Source of the DNA: Acidobacteriaceae bacterium
Lineage (GTDB): Bacteria > Acidobacteriota > Terriglobia > Terriglobales > Acidobacteriaceae
Assembly (NCBI GenBank): GCA_030040115.1
Contig: JASHUH010000168.1
Location: 1 to 11,084, forward strand
Length of the DNA stretch: 11,084 nt
Reading direction: 5' to 3'
Of this stretch, positions 6,747 through 11,084 are shown one piece after another; within the stretch, counting starts at the first letter, position 1, and each line of letters opens with the position of its first letter. The notes below the pieces were generated by a model. The model saw nothing but the letters and a program-made list of their open reading frames with translations, ran no database searches and was not told where the DNA came from. A program made the position numbers and the translations under genes.

Positions 6747-7606
6747 TGACGCTTGGCGAGTGGCTCGCGAAGGGGGAGGCGCAACTCCGCGCCGGGCCGC
6801 ATCCTGAACGCGCCCGCCGCGACGCCGAATTTCTGTTGCAGCAAGCCACCGGAAAGAGCCGGGCCTGGCTTATGGCCCACGCGGAGGATCATTTTGCCGG
6901 ATGCGCGGCCATTGGCTACGCCATGCTTCTCGACCGCCGCGCTAAGGGCGAGCCGATCCAATACATCACCGGCGAAGCCGAGTTTTACGGGCTGCCCTTC
7001 CGCGTCACGCCGGCCGTGCTGATTCCTCGACCCGAGACGGAGCACGTGGTGGCGCGGGTGCTGGAGCTAGCCGCGCTGTTGCGCGCGCCGCGCATCGCAG
7101 ACGTGGGGACGGGCTCGGGGGCGATTGCTGTAGCGCTGGCGACTAAGCTGACAGACGCGCGGATTGTGGCAACGGATTTTTCTGCTCCGGCGCTGGAGAT
7201 CGCTCGCGAGAACGCTGCGCGCAACGACGTCGCCGCGCGCATCCGGCTTCTGCGCGGCGATCTGCTGGCGCCGGTCGCCGCAGAACAATTCGACATCATC
7301 GTTTCCAATCCGCCTTACGTGGCCGAGGCCGATCGGGCGACGCTGGATATCGAAGTGCGAGAATTCGAACCGGCGACGGCTCTCTATGCGGGCGGGGACG
7401 GGCTCGACCTTTATCGTCGGCTCATTCCGCAGGGACACGCAACTCTGGCGCCCGGAGGGTGGATGGTGCTGGAAATCGGCTACGGACAGCAAGCGCCCGT
7501 CCATGCGCTGCTTGAACAAAGCGGATTTGGCGAGATCGCCTTTGCGGCCGACTTGCAAGGAATTGCCCGTGTAGCCAGTGCGCGCCGCGCGGCCCGCTCA
7601 ACCTAG
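6746..7606 (+). CDS. prmC: Release factor glutamine N5-methyltransferase
   Basis: This 286-residue enzyme transfers a methyl group from S-adenosylmethionine to the GGQ glutamine of release factors, which raises termination efficiency. The N-terminal helical domain (about 1-80) recognises the factor. The Rossmann-type methylase domain shows the substrate-side RPETEHVV (95-102), the cofactor loop DVGTGSGAIAVAL (119-131), Asp144 at the end of the second strand, and the diagnostic NPPY at 188-191 that binds the glutamine amide. Length and motif spacing match E. coli PrmC (277). Its ATG shares a base with the prfA stop, the usual arrangement for this pair. Its stop codon overlaps that of the convergent DinB-like gene within CTAG, leaving no intergenic space. 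Confidence 0.96.
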   Translation: MTLGEWLAKGEAQLRAGPHPERARRDAEFLLQQATGKSRAWLMAHAEDHFAGCAAIGYAMLLDRRAKGEPIQYITGEAEFYGLPFRVTPAVLIPRPETEHVVARVLELAALLRAPRIADVGTGSGAIAVALATKLTDARIVATDFSAPALEIARENAARNDVAARIRLLRGDLLAPVAAEQFDIIVSNPPYVAEADRATLDIEVREFEPATALYAGGDGLDLYRRLIPQGHATLAPGGWMVLEIGYGQQAPVHALLEQSGFGEIAFAADLQGIARVASARRAARST

Positions 7607-8131
7607 CTTCTCGAACGCGCCCGCCCGGTTCTCTCCAGCTCGCGATAAAAGCCCAGATCCCGGCCGGAAAGGCTCTTGGTGATATAGGCGATCTGGCCGT
7701 AGTGCAAGGCGAAGTGCTCCACGGCGTGAAGCACGGCGTAGAGGCCTGTCACCGTGTAGCCCTGAATCTCGTAAGTGGCGAGCAGCTCCTCCGGCGTCAG
7801 CCGCGCCAGCACGCGGCCTGCCTCTTCCACGGTGGCGTCGAGCCGCGCCAGCAGCTCGGCGGCTGTGGCTGCTCCGCGCGCGCTGAACTCCTGCGGGCGG
7901 TTGCGCCCGTCCTCGCGGTGCTCGAAAGAGGCCACCAGCCATTGCCCGATGTTGCCGTTCAGGTGCAAGAGCAGATTGCCAATGCTGTTGCTGGCTTCGT
8001 TGGGCCGCCACCATACCTGCTTTTCGTTGAGCGGGGCCACAGTCCTTAATCCGCTTCCAATGCTGCTCGACCAGACTGCCGCGGGCGGTATCGAGGAAGA
8101 GTTTCGCGAGCTGGGTTTCGGATGCAGTCAT
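7603..8131 (-). pseudogene. DinB/DUF1572-like protein, broken by a frameshift
   Basis: The gene appears to start at ATG 8131, six bases after a strong GGGAGG site, and reads about 31 residues ending WKRIKDC (codon 8041-8039). The rest, starting VAPLNEKQVWWRPNE, lies in another frame from GTG 8040 to the TAG at 7605-7603 (145 codons). Joined, they give about 176 residues, the usual length of DUF1572 proteins of the DinB fold, and the junction reads like the family's usual I-x-x-C-x-x-x-L segment. The four-helix DinB bundle normally holds a metal with three histidines; candidates are His26, His109 and His113 of the 145-codon part (HAVEHFALHYGQ). The family includes thiol-dependent transferases and proteins of unknown role. 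The simplest cause is loss of two bases from a TGTG run or a sequencing error. Initiation at GTG 8040 would give a protein lacking helix 1. Confidence 0.75.
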
Positions 8132-8144
8132 GAATGCCTCCCAA

Positions 8145-8196
8145 GGGCTAAAGCCCGATTTCGATTTGAGTCCGTTCGGCGCGACTGAAGTCATGC
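8145..8196. repeat. REP-like pair of short palindromes
   Basis: Two small stem-loops stand in the 104 bases between the DinB-like gene and ndk. The first is GGGCT-AA-AGCCC (8145-8149 with 8152-8156). The second is GACT-GA-AGTC (8183-8186 with 8189-8192), with a decayed outer stem at 8179-8182 and 8193-8196. The pair resembles palindromic repeats scattered between genes in Acidobacteriota, as far as I recall. One copy in one window cannot prove a repeat family. Confidence 0.4.
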
Positions 8197-8235
8197 ACTG
8201 ACACAAATAGTCCTCAGCTCTTCGGTCTCCGTATC

Positions 8236-8652
8236 CTAAATCAGCTCGTAGCCTGCGAACCAGTAGCCGATCTCGAACGCCGCGGTCTCCTCGCCATCAG
8301 AGCCATGAATCGCGTTCTCCTGGATGGAGGCCCCGAATTTCTTGCGGATGGCGCCCGGCTCGGCGTTAGCGGGATTGGTAGCGCCCATCAGTTTGCGCAG
8401 ATCGGCGATGGCGTTCTCTTTTTCGAGAACCATCAGCACCAGCGGCCCCGACGACATGAAGGTAGTGAGCGCGTCGAAAAAGGGCCGCTCACGATGCACG
8501 TAATAGAAACCCTCGGCTTGCGGCTTGGATATGCTTTGTTTCTTGACCGCGACGATTTGAAATCCGGCCTTATCGATCTCGGCCAAAATAGCTCCGGTTG
8601 CGCCGTTGCGGACGGCGTCGGGTTTGATGATGCTGAAGGTGCGTTGCGCCAT
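8236..8652 (-). CDS. ndk: Nucleoside diphosphate kinase
   Basis: This 138-residue cytoplasmic enzyme moves the gamma-phosphate of ATP to other (deoxy)nucleoside diphosphates through a phosphohistidine. The active-site His116 lies in NAIHGSD (113-119), Lys10 in FSIIKPDAV binds phosphate, and [18 protein letters not shown] (90-107) forms the nucleotide-binding loop. Length and ending agree with bacterial Ndk (about 140). The ATG at 8652 is preceded by AGGAG nine bases upstream. It lies downstream of sucC and sucD in the same direction. Succinyl-CoA synthetase makes ATP or GTP, which Ndk can interconvert, so the grouping is biochemically sensible. A hairpin stands in the 117-base gap to sucD and might lower or process readthrough. 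Confidence 0.97.
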   Translation of the reverse strand: MAQRTFSIIKPDAVRNGATGAILAEIDKAGFQIVAVKKQSISKPQAEGFYYVHRERPFFDALTTFMSSGPLVLMVLEKENAIADLRKLMGATNPANAEPGAIRKKFGASIQENAIHGSDGEETAAFEIGYWFAGYELI

Positions 8653-8691
8653 TTGAACTTGCTCCTTTTGCGAAGTCTCCTCGAAATTCGA

Positions 8692-8730
8692 GCTTGAGAA
8701 ATTGAAAGCGCCGTTTTAGATTTCTCAAGC
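8692..8730. terminator. Long hairpin between sucD and ndk
   Basis: An 11-base perfect inverted repeat, GCTTGAGAAAT (8692-8702) and ATTTCTCAAGC (8720-8730), is continued inward by A-T pairs (8705-8707 with 8715-8717), one wobble and one C-G pair. The whole forms a stem of nearly 39 bases with a three-base loop. On the transcribed strand no T-run follows, so it may be an attenuator or a 3'-end stability or processing element rather than a true terminator. A second small palindrome, CTCGAA-A-TTCGAG (8680-8692), adjoins it. Confidence 0.5.
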
Positions 8731-8769
8731 CGTCAAAACCGTCTGCCGATTTCATGCCCTTCATCACCG

Positions 8770-9645
8770 CTAAGCCCTGCCGATCACCTGGGCCAGCGTC
8801 GCCCCGATCTCCGCTGGTGACACCACCACGTGGATCCCCGCCGCCCGCATGGCCTTCATTTTGTCGGCCGCCGTGCCCTGGCCGCCGGAGATGATCGCGC
8901 CCGCGTGGCCCATGCGCCGCCCCGGCGGCGCGGTCTGGCCGGCAATGAAGCCCACCACCGGCTTCTTCACGTGTTGCTTCACAAAATCCGCCGCCGCCTC
9001 TTCAGCCGAGCCGCCGATTTCGCCGATCATGATGATGGCTTCGGTTCCGGGATCGTCGTTGAGCAGGCGCAATGCGTCGATGTGCGTGGTGCCGATGATG
9101 GGGTCGCCACCAATGCCAATGGCGGTCGATTGCCCGATGCCGCGCTGCGTCAACTGGTGCACGGCCTCGTAGGTGAGCGTGCCCGAGCGCGACACGATGC
9201 CCACCGAGCCCTGCATGTGAATGCGCCCCGGCATGATGCCGATTTTGGCCATGCCCGGCGAGATGACTCCGGGGCAATTCGGCCCGATCAGCCGCGATTT
9301 TGACGTCTTCAGTTTGGCCCACACTTTCACCATGTCCAGCGTAGGAATGCCTTCGGTGATGCAGACGATCAGCGGAATGCCCGCGTCCTCGGCTTCGAGA
9401 ATGGCGTCGGCGGCGAAGGGCGGCGGAACGAAGATCATGGTGGCGTTGGCGCCGGTTGCGCGCGCCGCGTCGGCGACGGTGTTAAACACCGGCCAGCCTT
9501 CATGCGTGGTTCCACCCTTGCCCGGCGTCACGCCGACGACAACTTTTGTGCCGTATTCCGCGCAGCCCTTGGCGTGGAAGGTCCCTTCCTTGCCGGTGAT
9601 GCCCTGCACGATGAGGCGCGTGCTGTTATCGACGAGTACAGCCAT
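8770..9645 (-). CDS. sucD: Succinyl-CoA synthetase, alpha subunit
   Basis: This 291-residue subunit works with SucC to convert succinyl-CoA and NDP to succinate, CoA and NTP in the citric acid cycle. The CoA-binding Rossmann domain begins with [10 protein letters not shown] (15-24). [10 protein letters not shown] (121-130) follows, and the phosphohistidine is His247 in [10 protein letters not shown]. The length matches E. coli SucD (289). The ATG at 9645 lies one base after the stop of the GIY-YIG-like gene. Its ribosome binding site AGGAG (9659-9655, nine bases from the ATG) is inside the last codons of that gene. SucC and SucD are normally adjacent and made in equal amounts, so the gene between them could change that balance. 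Confidence 0.97.
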   Translation of the reverse strand: MAVLVDNSTRLIVQGITGKEGTFHAKGCAEYGTKVVVGVTPGKGGTTHEGWPVFNTVADAARATGANATMIFVPPPFAADAILEAEDAGIPLIVCITEGIPTLDMVKVWAKLKTSKSRLIGPNCPGVISPGMAKIGIMPGRIHMQGSVGIVSRSGTLTYEAVHQLTQRGIGQSTAIGIGGDPIIGTTHIDALRLLNDDPGTEAIIMIGEIGGSAEEAAADFVKQHVKKPVVGFIAGQTAPPGRRMGHAGAIISGGQGTAADKMKAMRAAGIHVVVSPAEIGATLAQVIGRA

Positions 9646-9646
9646 T

Positions 9647-10117
9647 CTACTTTTCTCCTAAGGACTTGTTGTCATCACTGAATTCCGGCTGAAGAACCGC
9701 AAGGATAAAGTGTTCAGCATTCGCGCGTAAGGCCCGATCATCGATCTCAAGATAGCGGACCAAACAATTCTTTCTGATCCAATCTTTCGCGCTTTCAAGA
9801 TCTGTGCACCGACCGCTTGCCACAAGCTGAGCTCGCAAGTTGCCGCTTTGATTGCCCATTAAGTGATTCCGGTAAAGCCGATCACGAAGTGTAGCGTTCC
9901 CCTGGCCAGTCTTTCCCGCCCTTATTACTTCGTCTTGCAGAGTGGTTATTGCATACACGCCCCTAGCTTCCGGAAAGCTCGACGGTGTTGCCTTGCTGTA
10001 AGGAATCGGCGTTTGGCTGAGGAGGCGCTCGACAATTCCCTCGAGCGTCGACATGTGCTCTTTCACTTTCTCAGCTAACATTCGCTTCCTTAACCAGCCT
10101 TCGAGGTCCAAGCTCAT
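9647..10117 (-). CDS. GIY-YIG nuclease-like protein inserted between sucC and sucD
   Basis: This 156-residue protein resembles the GIY-YIG endonuclease fold. GVY (53-55) in [10 protein letters not shown] stands for the first signature and IRAGKT (65-70) for the second, with the usual tyrosine apparently replaced by Arg66. A helix [10 protein letters not shown] (77-86) carries candidate catalytic Arg80/Arg83 and His85. [15 protein letters not shown] (134-148) supplies Glu135 as the likely metal ligand. The first 45 residues form a charged helix that I do not recognise. The ATG at 10117 overlaps the sucC stop in TAATG, and only a weak AAGGCGG precedes it, so translation probably depends on coupling to sucC. 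Base composition is near 50% GC by hand count over 9661-9900, well below its neighbours, suggesting later acquisition. The fold assignment is by eye; cleavage activity is unproven. Related stand-alone proteins are mostly uncharacterised. Confidence 0.72.
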   Translation of the reverse strand: MSLDLEGWLRKRMLAEKVKEHMSTLEGIVERLLSQTPIPYSKATPSSFPEARGVYAITTLQDEVIRAGKTGQGNATLRDRLYRNHLMGNQSGNLRAQLVASGRCTDLESAKDWIRKNCLVRYLEIDDRALRANAEHFILAVLQPEFSDDNKSLGEK

Positions 10118-11084
10118 TAGCTAGAAGCCGCCTTCACCACCAGCTCTGCCGCTTCCTTCATCGTTGCTCCGACTTGAAAATTGAGCCCCGATTCCTGCAG
10201 AATCTTTCGCCCTTCCTCGACGTTTGTGCCTTCAAGGCGCAGCACAATGGGCACGGTCACGTGCAGATTGCGGGCCGCGGCCACTACACCCGTGGCCAGC
10301 CGGTCCACGCGCAGAATGCCGCCGAAAATGTTAATGAAGATCGCCTTAACGTGCGCGTCGGAAAGCAGAATCCCGAAGGCGTGCTCGATCTGCTCCTGGG
10401 TGGCGCCGCCGCCGACGTCGAGAAAATTCGCCGGGCTGCCGCCGGCGTACTGGATGATGTCCATGGTCGCCATGGCCAGGCCCGCGCCGTTCACCATGCA
10501 GGCGATGGTCCCGTCCAGCTTGATGTAATTGAGCGCGTACTTGCTCGCCTCGACTTCCAAGGGATCCTCTTCGGCAATGTCGCGGAGGGCCTTGATGTCG
10601 GCGTGGCGGAACAGTGCGTTGTCGTCGAAGTTGATCTTGGCGTCGAGGGCGAAGAGCTTGTCGTCCCTGGTGGTGATGAAGGGATTGATCTCCACCAGCG
10701 AAGCGTCGGTTTCGGCAAACGCCTTGTAGAGGTTCTGGAAAAACTGCACCGCCTGATTGATTTGCGTCGGCTTGAGGCCGAGCGCGAAGGCCAGCTTGCG
10801 CGCCTGCCACGCCCCGAAGCCCACCGCCGGATCGATGGTTTCTTTGAAGATGGCCTCGGGCGTTTTCGCAGCCACCTCTTCAATCTCCACGCCCCCTGCT
10901 TGCGAAGCCATAAACACCAGTTTGCCGGCGGCGCGGTCGAGCACAATGCCGAGATAGAGCTCCCGGTCGATCGCCGCGGTTTCCTCGATCAGCAGCCGCT
11001 GCACTTTCTGCCCCTGCGGCCCGGTCTGGTGCGTCACCAAGGTCATGCCCAAGATGTTCTTGGCGTAGAGCTCCGCCTCGTCGC
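10117..11084 (-). CDS. sucC: Succinyl-CoA synthetase, beta subunit (N-terminus cut off)
   Basis: The frame is open from the window edge to the TAA at 10119-10117, giving about 321 residues. Compared with the 388 of E. coli SucC, roughly the first 65-75 are missing, so the apparent TTG start at 11052 is internal. The rest aligns by eye throughout: [10 protein letters not shown] and [16 protein letters not shown] in the ATP-grasp domain, the magnesium-site segment VEINPF followed by FALDAKI, then [13 protein letters not shown] and [13 protein letters not shown] of the ligase domain, and [15 protein letters not shown] near the C-terminal phosphate site. This subunit binds the nucleotide and, with SucD, makes ATP or GTP from succinyl-CoA. 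The nucleotide preference cannot be read here. Its stop overlaps the start of the GIY-YIG-like gene rather than preceding sucD directly. Confidence 0.96.
   Translation of the reverse strand, partial: DEAELYAKNILGMTLVTHQTGPQGQKVQRLLIEETAAIDRELYLGIVLDRAAGKLVFMASQAGGVEIEEVAAKTPEAIFKETIDPAVGFGAWQARKLAFALGLKPTQINQAVQFFQNLYKAFAETDASLVEINPFITTRDDKLFALDAKINFDDNALFRHADIKALRDIAEEDPLEVEASKYALNYIKLDGTIACMVNGAGLAMATMDIIQYAGGSPANFLDVGGGATQEQIEHAFGILLSDAHVKAIFINIFGGILRVDRLATGVVAAARNLHVTVPIVLRLEGTNVEEGRKILQESGLNFQVGATMKEAAELVVKAASS

Noticed and set aside
8031..8044. Programmed frameshift in the DinB-like gene
   Set aside because: No slippery heptamer, stop-codon pause site or stimulating structure was seen. 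A +1 or -2 shift would be needed, so mutation or sequencing error is simpler.
9600..10160. Insertion sequence or attachment site around the gene between sucC and sucD
   Set aside because: No terminal inverted repeats, target duplication or transposase fragment was seen. The borders are clean stop-start junctions.
1..11084. CRISPR array, tRNA or rRNA gene
   Set aside because: No spaced direct repeats and no cloverleaf or rRNA-like sequence were recognised by eye. The only tandem repeat is the short CTAG array.

Overview
This is a GC-rich bacterial chromosome segment in which most genes are complete and only the two at the edges are cut off. The most likely source is an Acidobacteriota bacterium of the Koribacter/Terriglobus type. 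That guess rests on a Gram-negative outer-membrane barrel fragment, the sucC-sucD-ndk order, and a short palindromic repeat next to ndk that resembles dispersed repeats I associate with acidobacterial genomes. It comes from memory and was not tested by phylogeny.

Layout. Positions 1-347 hold the C-terminal end of an outer-membrane beta-barrel protein. It converges on a two-gene unit on the minus strand, an erythrin/VIT1 membrane ferritin followed by a rhomboid protease joined at TAATG. A divergent FucP-type sugar transporter follows on the plus strand. It meets a minus-strand WaaE-like family 2 glycosyltransferase across a run of CTAG heptamers. Next is a small toxin-antitoxin module (ribbon-helix-helix antitoxin and PIN toxin) with a textbook promoter over a palindromic operator and almost no leader. 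Then come prfA and prmC, the translation termination factor and the methylase that modifies it, joined at TGATG. prmC converges on a frameshifted DinB-fold gene, with both stop codons inside one CTAG. The right third lies on the minus strand, transcribed sucC, then a GIY-YIG-like gene, then sucD, then ndk.

How the genes work together. prfA/prmC form a direct enzyme-substrate pair. sucC/sucD encode the two subunits of succinyl-CoA synthetase, and ndk can exchange the nucleoside triphosphate that the synthetase makes. The membrane ferritin and rhomboid are translationally coupled, but no joint function is known to me.

The most unusual feature is a roughly 50% GC gene for a GIY-YIG-like protein sitting between sucC and sucD. 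It overlaps the sucC stop by one base, and its last codons contain the sucD ribosome binding site. Other items worth a second look are the probably leaderless antitoxin transcript, the all-frame stop repeat of CTAG heptamers, the DinB frameshift, and the sugar transporter lacking both acidic residues of E. coli FucP. No RNA genes, CRISPR arrays or insertion sequences were recognised.
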